Shown: piece by piece, positions 46,101 through 56,935 of the stretch
How positions within the stretch are numbered: position 1 is the stretch's first letter
Layout of the letters: each line of letters opens with the position of its first letter
Source: Amphibalanus amphitrite
Lineage: Eukaryota; Arthropoda; Thecostraca; Balanomorpha; Balanidae
Direction: 5' to 3'
NCBI RefSeq assembly: GCF_019059575.1
Contig: NW_024881503.1
Coordinates: 1,550,001 to 1,614,000, forward strand
DNA length: 64,000 nucleotides
Made by a program: the position numbers and the translations under genes
Notes under the pieces: model-generated
What the model was told of the DNA's origin: nothing
Seen by the model: only the letters and a program-made list of their open reading frames with translations
The model's database searches: none

Positions 46101-47139
46101 CTTGCTCGCGGAGTTTAACTGGTACCCGCCGTGGTCTCTGCTTCACGGGAGCCTCCTCCCCTGTGTCGATGTGGTGTTCGAGCAAATCTGTCTTGCCGAT
46201 ATCACCCGCATACTGACTGAAGATGTCTGCATATTCGCTGAGAATGGTTCTGAGCTTCTCCTTTCCTTCCGCTGAGAAGTCAGATCCGTCCACATCAAGT
46301 ACTTCTGTCACCGTCGTATTCTGACGCCTTTCTGTTCTGCAGCTCACATCATCAACGTCATCATCATCACTGTCCTCAACGCCTCCGTCTGCAGCCAGGC
46401 ACAACTTGTACTCGCAGTCCTTCTCCTTTGTAGCATCATAAAATGTCCCTAGGTCACTGCCTCTGAGAACACGGACTTCTTCAGACCCAACATTTGTCAA
46501 AATGATCGAGACGCACCCGTCGTCGTCTGCAACGACCAGAGCCCTTGGAGTCAGGAGTCCCTCCCGCTCCGCTACGGTTGATGGCTCGAATATCCCGGCT
46601 GCACCCATTTCATCACTCTGCACGCCGTCCACTCTCTCCAGCTTACCAGCTACCACGCACTCTGACCGTGCTGGAATGACGACGTTCGACAGTAATCGCA
46701 CTCGCGCACGTCTTGGTCGAACCTGCTCCCGGCTCGGCAGGGGAACGCTCATGGTTCCAATCTTGAATGAGCCAGTGTCGTCGTCAATGACCGTGCGATG
46801 CATGCACGTGAAGTCGCGACCTAGTATCACGTCGTACACGAGGTCGTCTGCCACGGTCACTACCGGGCATCGGAAGCTGACTCCATCAATGCATAATGAG
46901 AGGTTTTCCAACTCACCAACTATCTGGAGGGAGGTACCTCCCGCTCCGATAGCATTGCGCGCGCTCGGGCTGAGCCGGATTGTTCTTAGCGCTGGGTTCC
47001 CCTCATAAAATCCTGTTCGCATCATGGTGAAGTCGGCACCAGTGTCCACCAGCGCCCATGTCGGAGCGCCGTGAATGACGACCCGAACGGCCGGCGCCGT
47101 GAGTGGGGACGCTTTAGAGAGGACTGGGACCTGTCCCAC
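43153..47139 (-). CDS. pol: Gypsy Pol polyprotein (protease, RT, RNase H, integrase)
   Basis: Pol supplies the enzymes for reverse transcription and integration. Approximate residues from the GTG codon at 47139: aspartic protease DTGAD (32-36); RT with RKKDGSFRFCVDLRAIN and catalytic YLDD (about 483); RNase H with YTDAS (about 631); integrase with a zinc-binding HHCC region ending CDLCQRRH, and a DD35E triad (AIDI, SDQGG, MVERF, about 976-1071) with the exact 35-residue spacing; and a C-terminal GPY/F-like module (YYKGPGTI). The frame is open for 1,328 codons. The Pol frame opens near 47190 and overlaps the end of gag in the -1 frame, so the GTG is not necessarily the start. A GGAAAAC heptamer just before the gag stop is a candidate slippage site. 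Confidence 0.95.
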   Translation of the reverse strand: MGQVPVLSKASPLTAPAVRVVIHGAPTWALVDTGADFTMMRTGFYEGNPALRTIRLSPSARNAIGAGGTSLQIVGELENLSLCIDGVSFRCPVVTVADDLVYDVILGRDFTCMHRTVIDDDTGSFKIGTMSVPLPSREQVRPRRARVRLLSNVVIPARSECVVAGKLERVDGVQSDEMGAAGIFEPSTVAEREGLLTPRALVVADDDGCVSIILTNVGSEEVRVLRGSDLGTFYDATKEKDCEYKLCLAADGGVEDSDDDDVDDVSCRTERRQNTTVTEVLDVDGSDFSAEGKEKLRTILSEYADIFSQYAGDIGKTDLLEHHIDTGEEAPVKQRPRRVPVKLREQVEMQKTQMMKDGIIEESTSPWCSPVVLARKKDGSFRFCVDLRAINSRTRGCAHPLPRVDEALDTLAGATWYTTLDMATGYWQVPLATEDREKTAFSTGKGLHQFRVMAMGLKNAGATFQRLMELVLAGLDSKRCLVYLDDIIISSRSEDEHIATLRDVFKRVRSAKLKLKPEKCRFAKREVTFLGHRVAKEGLLPDPHNIQKILDWAPPKTEDGMKSFLGLCGYYSRFVPQYMDLTKPLREAKVVGDHLTWTPEAEAAFESLKQALTAPPVLALPTFRGTFVLYTDASDSAVGSVLAERVGDTERVIAYDSKVLTKQQRRWPTYDKELWAIVHAIRRFNQYTVGAEFEVVTDHKPLTGVPESINVERDGTGRRGRWAIELSSYQFRVVVRPGRDHGNADAMSRQRPVNGNIWTGKRSKSCPAEAGQAPVHTAATRAQEPASGGEEECVGKTRGAAELDQVCALPTAPPSAKGDQAGHLITEAPGQSELQTAQQEDEVLSVMRNACLGSREPPPDHPLAEWELLRGSWTQLEVREGVLGMRTKWGFRALVPDSMRSRIMTLAHDHPTSAHLGRSRTTERVRQRFLWPGMFADIRRYCSTCDLCQRRHRPAPKKRAPLVTEVTSQPFRRIAIDITEMPVSENGNRYAVVIMDYFSKYVRVYPVRRQDAETVTTVLLDWVYDMGVPDRIHSDQGGQFESALFQCMCKRLGIQKTRTTPYHPESDGMVERFMRTLKDMVAKYVDPQGTNWDADIKAYCMAYNTSVHSVTGYSPFFLLHGFHPKTPLDAVINPPDRAVNIRCYLEERLKAISEAYQTTVRKTRASATEAATRFNQLASGKGFEAGDRVWIRDNRVSVGGKPKLGLYYKGPGTIIGRLGGERGVTYLVRDDKGKEKALHFNQLKPAVERESHKQETSGSTRRDDALDTATETRPRKQTGSEETGPDPLALYYLCRRARDQVGNGGTSVRGAYVTRSGRVSLPPDRFQS

Positions 47140-47153
47140 GGCTCCAGTCCGGT

Positions 47154-48185
47154 TCAGTTTTCCTGATGCGCACCGGCGCCCCGCCGGGGATCAGCAGCTC
47201 TTGTCTCGGAGTGGCCTCCGCCAGTGCCGCCACCCTGGAAGTATTGGCACCCCGCCATCCAGTGGCCCTGCTGCCCACAACATAAGCAGAGCGGCAGCGC
47301 GCGCCCATCCCTTGTCGACGGCAATGAAATGGGGCAGTGTCGCTTGAGGTGACCCAATTCTCCACAGCCGAAGCATCTGACGCTAGGTGAACCACGGCTA
47401 CGCTCGGGGCAGTCTCGCTGAAAATGACCCGGCTGCTCGCAGCGGTAGCACCGGGGAAGTCGGCGAGACTTACTCGCATCAGTTGTCGTCTTCGGCGCCA
47501 TTGTGATGGCCGATATCGACTCGTGTAGCCCGCGAATATGATCTTCGATGGCTGTGAGCCGGTTGTTGTCCGTCACAGTCTTTTCTGCTTGACCCACGGT
47601 TGCTTCACCCTCGACCGGGCGGACCGCCCCGATGACGTCGATCTCATGATTTCGCACTGCCTTGATCGTCTTCCTCGTCTCCTCGAATTCTTTACTAACG
47701 CGTACCGCGTCAGTCAGTGTGGATACGTTTTGGCTGATTAACCTCTCTTGCAATTGCGTGTCGCGGAGGCCACAGATGAATCGGCCGCACTGGAATCCCT
47801 CCATAGCGCTGTGGTCGCTGGGCAGAGCCGGCTGGGCTAGCCCACTCAGCTCTCTGATCCTGGCTGAGAAGTCTTCAACAGACTCTGAAGGTGATTGGCA
47901 AACTCGGTTGAGTTCGGCATGAGCCTGCAACGTGCTTATTTGCCGACCGAACCGACTTTTCAGTGCTTCAACCACCCTGCCGTAGTCCTTCCGTGACTCT
48001 TCGGTGAGTGACGCGAATGTGTCCAGTGCGACTCCGTCCAAAAGACCCACCATAGCCGCCAGCCGGTCCCCGGCTTTCATGCTCGCCGTCTGAGCTTCGA
48101 ATCGGCGGAACCATTTCTGCCACAGTTCCCCCGACTCTCCACTAAATTTCGAGGCTCTTGAAAGGAAAATGGTAGATAAATCCAT
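47154..48185 (-). CDS. gag: Gypsy Gag with three zinc knuckles
   Basis: The 343-residue frame starts at ATG 48185. The N-terminal two thirds resemble a retrotransposon capsid (FSRRFGRQ-like region, SPSESVEDFSARIRELS). The C-terminus has three CCHC knuckles: CYRCEQPGHFQRDC, CFGCGELGHLKRHC and CLCCGQQGHWMAGC. These package the element RNA into particles. The stop TGA at 47154-47156 directly follows GGAAAAC, and pol lies in the -1 frame, so Gag-Pol is probably made by ribosomal frameshifting. Confidence 0.93.
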   Translation of the reverse strand: MDLSTIFLSRASKFSGESGELWQKWFRRFEAQTASMKAGDRLAAMVGLLDGVALDTFASLTEESRKDYGRVVEALKSRFGRQISTLQAHAELNRVCQSPSESVEDFSARIRELSGLAQPALPSDHSAMEGFQCGRFICGLRDTQLQERLISQNVSTLTDAVRVSKEFEETRKTIKAVRNHEIDVIGAVRPVEGEATVGQAEKTVTDNNRLTAIEDHIRGLHESISAITMAPKTTTDASKSRRLPRCYRCEQPGHFQRDCPERSRGSPSVRCFGCGELGHLKRHCPISLPSTRDGRALPLCLCCGQQGHWMAGCQYFQGGGTGGGHSETRAADPRRGAGAHQEN

Positions 48186-48352
48186 AGTTTGTTATACTGA
48201 ACTCTACTGGAGAGAACCTCTCATCACCCAAAGTCTCTACTCACCGGCTCCGTCCACCTTTTCCACCGTGAGCTTGCGTAGGCCGTCACAGAACTCTCAG
48301 AGCAATCTTCTTTCTTAAAAACTCATATGCAGCCCATTTACGTTATTGGTCC

Positions 48353-48371
48353 TACCGACCGCGCCAAAATA
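48353..48371 (-). promoter_or_regulatory. Putative primer binding site
   Basis: Immediately inside the 5' LTR the minus strand reads TATTT then TGGCGCGGTCGGTAGG. TGG start and position fit a tRNA primer site; a similar word is, from memory, reported for 17.6/297-type elements. The cognate tRNA was not identified. Confidence 0.55.
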
Positions 48372-49422
48372 TGTTAGGGCCCAGGGCTGTCTCATCCCTA
48401 TCTCCGTAACGTGTCGTGTGCGACCAATGACGTCACGGCATTGCGGCGTTCTGATTGGGCGGCAGCTCTGAATCGCCCGACTGGTGGTCCCCGCTCGACA
48501 AGCGCACGTGCGCCGACTAGACATTTGTAGTGGCATTGACGGCAGAAAAAGTGAGGTAATGCAGAGCTCTGAATATACTTGAATAGAGTCTAAGCCGTTA
48601 GTAATACGTAAAAACGTCAGATAAGTTTCTTGTTCGTCTTGATTTGAGCTTTTATGTGATATAACTTTTACTTTAGTGTCGAGGTTGGCAGCTATGTGGG
48701 AGAGCCCTAAAGTTGGGTCATTTTCCATAGGATTGCATTACAGCCGTCCGACCCTTCGTACCAGTGACGTCACGGAAATCGCTGCTTCGGCCTAATGAGC
48801 ATACCTTCTATATAGGGCCTTGGTTAGGGCCAAGTAAAGCTGCATATACCACGACACGGTGTATTGTGCTTCCAGCGACCGAAGACCAAGCACGGACACG
48901 GCGACCCGCCGACTGACCACGCCCGGTTTTTTTTTTTTTTTTTTTTTTGTTGGGTTAGGCCCTTTCGGTCGACAAGACCATTGCAGAGCCGGAAGGATGA
49001 TAGGAATTAGGGGGAGACATTGGTCTGGGCAGGCACCCTAGAGAGTCGCCGGGGCTGAGCCCGTCCAAATGGACAGGCCGATCAGCCCCCCAAGCACTCT
49101 CTGCACCCGGCTACGGGGTGCAACTCCCTCGGGAGCAGCGGTGCCGCTCCAAGGGAGCAGCCCGCATGAGATAAAGTTGCCTGTCCAGCCCGGAGGGGGG
49201 TTGCGGCGTGGAGGAGAAGGATTTCTGATTCCTGAGGATAGAAGCACGGATAGGTGTGACACGCCCGGTCACGGTCGCGCCCTTATATACCTAACCACGG
49301 CACAGAGCGCATGCGCGGTGACCGCGCGGCGGTCAGGCGGCTCGCCGGCCGGACGGCCGGGCCGCCGACCCATCCCGTTCCACGGCCCCACACGGCCGGT
49401 CCGCGGTCACAATATCCCAACA
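48372..49422 (-). repeat. Right (5') LTR with insertion
   Basis: The LTR is bounded by TGTT...AACA on both strands. It carries TATATA-type promoter words near 49280 and a 333 bp retroposon at 48927-49259. The internal word TTAGGGCC occurs at both 48375 and 48827, so the inner 455 bp could be lost by recombination, as seems to have happened in the copy at 36859-36950. Confidence 0.75.
48927..49259 (-). mobile_element. SINE-like or 3'-LINE retroposon inside the LTR
   Basis: The 9 bp CACGCCCGG flanks both sides (48918-48926 and 49260-49268). On the minus strand the insert ends GGGCCTAACCCAAC followed by about 20 A residues. This is target-primed retroposition into an existing LTR. No coding frame or clear tRNA-like promoter boxes were seen. 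Confidence 0.88.
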
Positions 49423-52400
49423 CATGTAAAGTGTGTTTTTTCGAATGATTTGCTGCCGTTTTTACTCTGTCACGGAAGGAACTTAATATGCACGATACGT
49501 TTTCCCAATCTCATCACTCCATTTTAGGATATAGTCTCCTTCCTCATTTACAATCGGATCATTTAAATAATTTTATAATTTTGTGGGGTGGTTGCCATGA
49601 TCTACAATCTGTGCTGAATATGAAACTTGCAACAGCTCTACAAGGCCTTATTTAGCTTTCCGAACAGGCTCCAAGTCGTTCTTCATTGCACATTCCTTCC
49701 TCAAACCACAAAGGGGTGTTGACCTTTCTCGGAGTAGCCGGCGGTGCGCCGTCCGACTCCGCCCGCACCTGTTGTATGCTCAGCTCGGCAGCTGCCGTCC
49801 CGCCTCTCTCCTCCCTCCCCTCCCCTCCCCACTGACTGGTTCTGCTCCGGTGACCGTGCTTCCGTCCCCCCCCCTCCCCCCGCCCGGCCGGCCGGCGCAG
49901 TGGCCAGTCGGGCGGCGCCGCGGGTCACCAAAGCATGGGCAAATCTTGGCCGCTGGGCGCTGGTGTGATGCAATAAGGCGGTCGGTCTCTTGTCGTCCCG
50001 GTCCTCTAACATAGCGTGTCGGACAGGTCCCATTTCTCGGAACATACTACACAGCAGCCGCCACATGGGCTTTGCCGACTCGTGATGGAATTTCTCTTTC
50101 TCAGCATACGAAGAGAAAGAGACTCACTGTTTTTTTTCAAAATTGTTTCACTCAGATCTGGTAAAAATCAAAGACATTTTTCGCATTGTCATCGGTGAGT
50201 TCGTCTCCATCGAAAATGATTTTGGGATTGAATGACTTGCTCTGTTTCTGTTTATTGACCTTGCTAATTAATGTTTAGAAGATATTCAATTCCAACCACT
50301 GCAGTGACGGGCGCAGAGGGCTGTACCCAGTGTCCAGTCTCAGAGCCATGACTTCATAACATTACGCTGAAGTCAGATTCCTCTCCTGGCGCTCACTCTG
50401 CCCTGTTTTTGGTCAGCGGGTGGGCCGAGCCAGTTAGCAACCAGGCGCCGGGAGCTATGCGGCCTGCCGCCAGGAGCCGGTATAATGACCCGAATCAGAG
50501 TGAGGCCCGCCCGACGGCCGGCCGGCAGGGCCTGTCGCGGCCAGACGCGTGCCCAAGCTGTGAGTCAGCGCCGGCAGTCAGCGCTGGCGGTCAGCGGTCA
50601 GCGCCGGTGGTCAGCCCTGGCAGTCACCCCGGCGGCTCGCAGCAATGGCGGCCGGCGGTCACACAATGACCCCGAGACCCCGACACAACCGGCGATATGC
50701 AGCTGGCAACGTACCCGTGACCGGTGATTTGGTTATTTTGTAATCTCGGCAGACGTTTGAGAAAGTTTGTACGTGTTCGGAGACAAGCAGTCCTCGAAGG
50801 TATACATACCTACCTACCCCGCTAGGATGACATCCGCATGGCGCATGCCTAGACGACAGGGGGTCTAAATAGGCTTTTTACAGTTTATATACGGGCCCAC
50901 GCTGAATGGTGTTAAATGACATGTCGGTTAACAATTTTCCCGTGCTTACCTGAATAAAAAGGTAAAATTTGTCTGAGCGGGATCGGTTCTTACATGAAAT
51001 GTTATCAGAAAACGAGTGAGTTGCATGCATGCCTACATCGATTATAGCTTCATAACAAGTTTCGAGTCTTGTATCAAGGAAAAGCCGAATAGGAGCTTAA
51101 TGAAAAGGCGGACGTTCAGCCTTTGGGGCAAGCCTGACGAGCCGAAAGCGGTACATCAAATGGTACTCGTAAAAACAGTGAACATTTTTTTTTTCGTCCA
51201 GATCTCATGCCTGATCAACCAGCTGCGGCTCGTAATATGTTTTCGAAGTCTGCAGGGCAGGTCGCTTAACGCTGTTTTATGATTTGTTTTCCCCATTTTT
51301 ATACATGAAATTATGAATAGACCGTACAAGCATTCTAGACCAAAGTTGCATGCTATCAAGTATCAACCTGCTATCAACAACCATTATCTTAATCCAGCCA
51401 CTATTATTTATAAACGGCGAGTTCTTATTTTGTGATTAAAAGCTAAACGAACAATTATCTAGGCATTTGTAACTTGCAAAATTTTATTTTATCGAATATC
51501 GTTCAATCTCATCATTAAGTTGAAAATTTAGCACTGGTTCGAGGACGTCTTGTTGGACACAAATCCAGTATTGAATAGGCATGCTACGATTTTTAAAATG
51601 TTTCCAACGTGGTGATTTATAATTTTATAAATAAAGTGCACAATTATTAATAAACAAACAATCTTCCTAATGGCACTCAACGACGAGAGGCATTTGTTCC
51701 TGCAGCAGCTTTGTATGTTTATGTATCTTACTCACACTCTAAATGATGCGACATATGACACAGAACAATATTTTCATTCAGCACCTTCGTCCGCGGTGAA
51801 CTTCTGAGCATTGAATCATTTAGTTATTTGAACAACTCACGATGAATGTAATCAAATTTGAATGCACAAAGTGCGAAATGTTCCAGCACTAACCCTTTGT
51901 GAATGTGTAGTGAAGCCAGTCGGCAACGCCGTGCCTTTGTCATGACTTGAATAGTAACACTAGCAGAGACTTACATATTTACACGGGTAATAAATGTAGC
52001 GATGCGTATTCTTAACGAGCTTGGAATAGATAAATGCTTTTAAAATCTATAAGCGGCTCTTGTGGGGCTGGATTTTTGTGCCAACTTATTGAACCTCATT
52101 CAGTTCCAAAATTTGTAAAGCAGTTAGTCATTCGGGCAGCTTCGAGACTCACGATGGTCGTGGTGCGGCCAGTAGGGCCTACCTATCGAAGCAGGGTTAG
52201 ACTATAGCCTAACACCGCAAATGAGTCTCTCTAATTTTCTGCGTGAACTTTAATACGTTTGGATGATGTTTAACATGAAAAATACGGCATTAGCCGTCTG
52301 ATAATTTCCATAAAGTAAACTTACCCTAAAGCATTTTGAATACTTATACCTGCAATGTGCATAAATGCTAATACAATGTGCATCGACTCTGATTATATCT

Positions 52401-52690
52401 TATTACTTCATTGTACATACTACTGCTTGAATAACAAACCCCATATCCTGCAAGAGCCGTGCAACCCGTGCAACATTGTAGCTGCCGACTCAGAACAGTG
52501 CACTCGTGACCCAGCGACACGCGGAAGTCGCCCGTCATGCCCTTGCCGACATCGTCATGCACGCCGCCTATTTATTCCGAGTTAACTATGTCATCATACG
52601 TGACGATGTGGATATTACGGATAAAGACGTATGTTAGCCTTTTTCAGCCAAGGTGATCCGGCGGAGAGGGAGCAATCAGAAATAGGAACT
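49423..52690. other. Spacer with two GC-rich patches
   Basis: GC-rich patches at about 49740-49950 and 50400-50700 (the second with repeated GTCAGCGCYGG words) interrupt AT-rich DNA. No coding exon with consistent splice sites was recognised. Confidence 0.4.
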
Positions 52691-53090
52691 ACCGTGTATT
52701 GCGGCGCAGCATACAACAGGCGTTAGGTGTGCTGCGGCACAGCATGCATCAGGCGCTAATCGGGTGACATCTATCGATTGAAATCTGAAGTATCATGTGC
52801 TGCGGCACAGCATGCATCAGGCGTTAATTGAGTGACATCTATCGGCTGATATTTGCACTATGATGTATTGCGGCACAGCATGCTTCAGGCGTTAATTGAG
52901 TTATTATATCGGCTGATATATGCATTATGATGTATTGCGGCGCAGCATGCTTCAGGCGTTAGTTGAGTAATTCTATCGTTTGATATAGGCACAATGATGT
53001 ATTGCGGCGCAGCACGCCTCAAGCGTTAATTGACTATTGAGCAGCATCTATTGGTTGAAATATGAACTACCATGTGTTGCGGCACATCAT
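52691..53090. repeat. Minisatellite, ~66 bp unit, ~6 copies
   Basis: The core TGYATTGCGGCRCAGCATGC plus YTTCAGGCGTTAATTGAG recurs about every 66 bp with moderate divergence; AGTGACATCTATCG-like spacers vary. It is not a CRISPR array. Confidence 0.88.
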
Positions 53091-54235
53091 CATTCATACA
53101 TCTGTCAGTTTGAATTGAATATGCGATAGTTTATTTCAATTGAACGAAATTTGTAGTAACATATTGATATTTGATGCGTGATTCCAGGAGATACTGTGGT
53201 TGGCTTGTAAAGTTTTTATTCGTCAACTTATCTATATCTATAGTGATCATCCATATCCTGCCCTTTCAAACCTATACCTATAGCCTAACTCAGCGGGATC
53301 GGTCACTGTGCCGGCCGGCGGCCGGTGTCACTGACCGCGCTGGCCGGCCGGTCCGGGGATCGAGTCAGACCGGGAATGGCACGTTCTCAGTCTGAGCACA
53401 CACACACCCCGGCCCGATAGCAGCCGGCCGACACGGCACCTGCCAGTTATCTGTGGCAGGAAGCGGCGCGGAGTACGGCCACCGACCCGACCCGGCCCAC
53501 CTCCCGACATGACCGCCTTATAGCGGACACGGCCGCATTCTTCCTTCCCCTTCCTGTTGCACGTTTGGTTAATGGTTTCACTCCTTTTATGCTGGTGTGC
53601 TCGGCATAGCCTGGTTGCAGTGTGGCTGGAGACGAGTCCAGACTGCCGTGTATATAGAGCTGCGCCATAGTTTGTGTTAATGTTAAATCAAGTGCGTTCA
53701 ATTAAAATATGTTTGGTTCGGTTTAAAAATTGTGGTATTATTTATTGTGGAGTACCTAAATCAATTTTTCTTTGACTTCAACATACGCATTCATTCCTAT
53801 CGTATGTTATGATAATCCACGCTGTCTTCACCATCGGCCTACATAAACCACCGCTTGAATTGGATAAACAGACCGACACCATGCTCGTTCACATAACACA
53901 CACATCTCAAGCGCTCTTGCCTCCGTGATGTCCTAACCAGACCCGCCCCCAGCGAAGTCCCACCGAGCCCAGTGCGGTGGTATGGCGGCCTGCCGCGATC
54001 CCGACCCCAGTTCCCACACGGCTGACTCCCCTGCGTCCCCTCCCCTGCCATCGGCTGTGGCGCGCGGTGTGGCTCTGTAGGGCGACTGGGCGCGGCTCCC
54101 GTTACAGCCCCGCGCCGCCGCCACGCCGCCGCCACAGAACTGTTTGTTTACACACGGCACGGCTGCGACTGCTGAGGGAAGTGGGGGACCGAACTGAGGA
54201 CTGAGGTCTCGTGAGGGCATGGAGGGAGTGTACTG
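53091..54235. other. Spacer without recognised genes
   Basis: GC-rich patches near 53300-53500 and 53940-54130 have only shadow frames. No gene is recognised. Confidence 0.4.
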
Positions 54236-54545
54236 AGGACTGGGGAGGGACACAGGGAACTGGGGGACTGGACTCGTGAGGGAGCCGAGGACTGAGGACT
54301 TGGGACTGCTGAGGGACTGGACTCGTGAGGAAACCGTGGGACTGGACCGGGCTCCTTAGGGAACCGAAGGACTGAACCATGGACGGACGACTCGTGAGGG
54401 AACCAAGGAACTGGACTGATGAGGGAACCAAGGAACTGGACTGATGAGGGAACCAAGGAACTGGACTGATCAGGGAGCCGAGGGACTGGACTGATGAGGG
54501 AGCCGAGGGACTGAACTGAGGACTCCTGAGGGTCAGATGGAACTG
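54236..54545. repeat. Minisatellite (GGGAACCAAGGAACTGGACTGATGA)
   Basis: About ten copies of a ~27 bp unit built from GGACTGGACTSRTGAGGGARCC follow one another, better ordered toward 54400-54520. Confidence 0.88.
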
Positions 54546-55911
<1,366 letters not shown>

Positions 55912-56337
55912 GCCTAGCTGTCAAGCGGAAGGTGCGCTTCTAATCATACAACCTGGCACCACAGAGCCATTTTCCTTTCAATTGCTAGAGGTAAATGGTG
56001 AGACAATGGCAATGAGGAAAGCTGCCGAGAATCCTAAGTGGAGCGATATAGCAGAAATGTGCGGTTCATCGAAATAAACCGTTTGTTATTTTTTAATATC
56101 GCCGGCGGTTAACGCTACTTTATTGACTTTTACTCGTATTAATAATGGTTTGCATATCAAAGAAGGTGAATAATAGAAGATGAATATCTAATAAATTGAG
56201 GCTAAATACCGTTTAATCCTTGAATTCACGCATCACTTCAAAAAATGCCTGAGCGATATACTCCTGCCCGTCTACTTGATCGCCTTTCGCTGAGACGTGC
56301 GTGCGGAATGATTTGTGCAATGGATAACGGTGCGAAA

Positions 56338-56721
56338 TAGAGGTGGCAAAATTTGGACCCGAGGACCCGGTCCAAAGAACCAGTCTGGACCCATATGGGT
56401 CCAGACCGGTTCCTGGAAATTTTCTGACGGGTCCTACCATAAACTATACATCTTGCACACTACACATTATTGCAAAATATGAAGTGAATGAAGTGAATGT
56501 TTCTTTGCACACAGTAGCTCATGAGTATTATCAGTGGGAAATAGGCTGTTTTACATGATGCAACTAATGATTCCTACAAGCAGTTTGTATTAATTGACTT
56601 TTGGGGAACGGGTCCAACTGGTTCCGGTTCCAACTAAGACCGGGTCCGACTGGTTCCAGAAATGTCCAGCCGGGTCTGGTTCGAGTCTAGTTCCCAAAAT
56701 TTTCATCATTTGCCACTTTTA
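56338..56721. mobile_element. hAT-type MITE with 8 bp target duplication
   Basis: The ends TAGAGGTGGCAAAATTT and (inverted) TAAAAGTGGCAAATGAT are terminal repeats. GTGCGAAA flanks both sides (56330-56337 and 56722-56729). The interior repeats GGTCCRACTGGTTCC-like words and includes a perfect 24 bp palindrome at 56383-56406. It lies about 200 bp upstream of a dystrophin exon. Confidence 0.9.
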
Positions 56722-56935
56722 GTGCGAAATAATTTCCCGCTTGTTGACATCCACAGTATTAGGTATTGGTTTTGGTAGCATCTAGCTTACTAAAACTCTG
56801 CAAACGTAAACCATATTGACATGATGTGCCGTGGTTGGATGAGACCCTAAATCGCATAAGTGGATTCATTCGAACCTTCAGTCAGTTGCAAGGAAGTTTC
56901 CGATTGTTCTAACATTGTTTTCATTTATGTTTCAG

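Larger units (their letters stand above)
42849..49422 (-). mobile_element. Ty3/gypsy LTR retrotransposon with open gag and pol
   Basis: Read on the minus strand: right LTR (5') 48372-49422, primer-binding-site-like TGGCGCGGTCGGTAGG directly inside it, gag 48185-47154, pol 47139-43153, polypurine tract GGGGGGAGGAG (43020-43030), and left LTR (3') ending TGTTGGG at 43019. About 170 bp at the outer end of each LTR match; beyond CGCCGAC (42849-42856) the left LTR diverges, so it is truncated or recombined. No envelope-like frame exists between pol and the 3' LTR. No flanking target duplication could be matched. Confidence 0.92.

Noticed and set aside
43771-47347. Numerous plus-strand frames over gag-pol
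   Set aside because: All are antisense shadows of the retrotransposon ORFs with no recognisable domains.
52691-53090. Regular ~66 bp repeats considered as a CRISPR array
   Set aside because: Eukaryotic context; repeats and spacers diverge together and there are no unique spacers, so it is a minisatellite.
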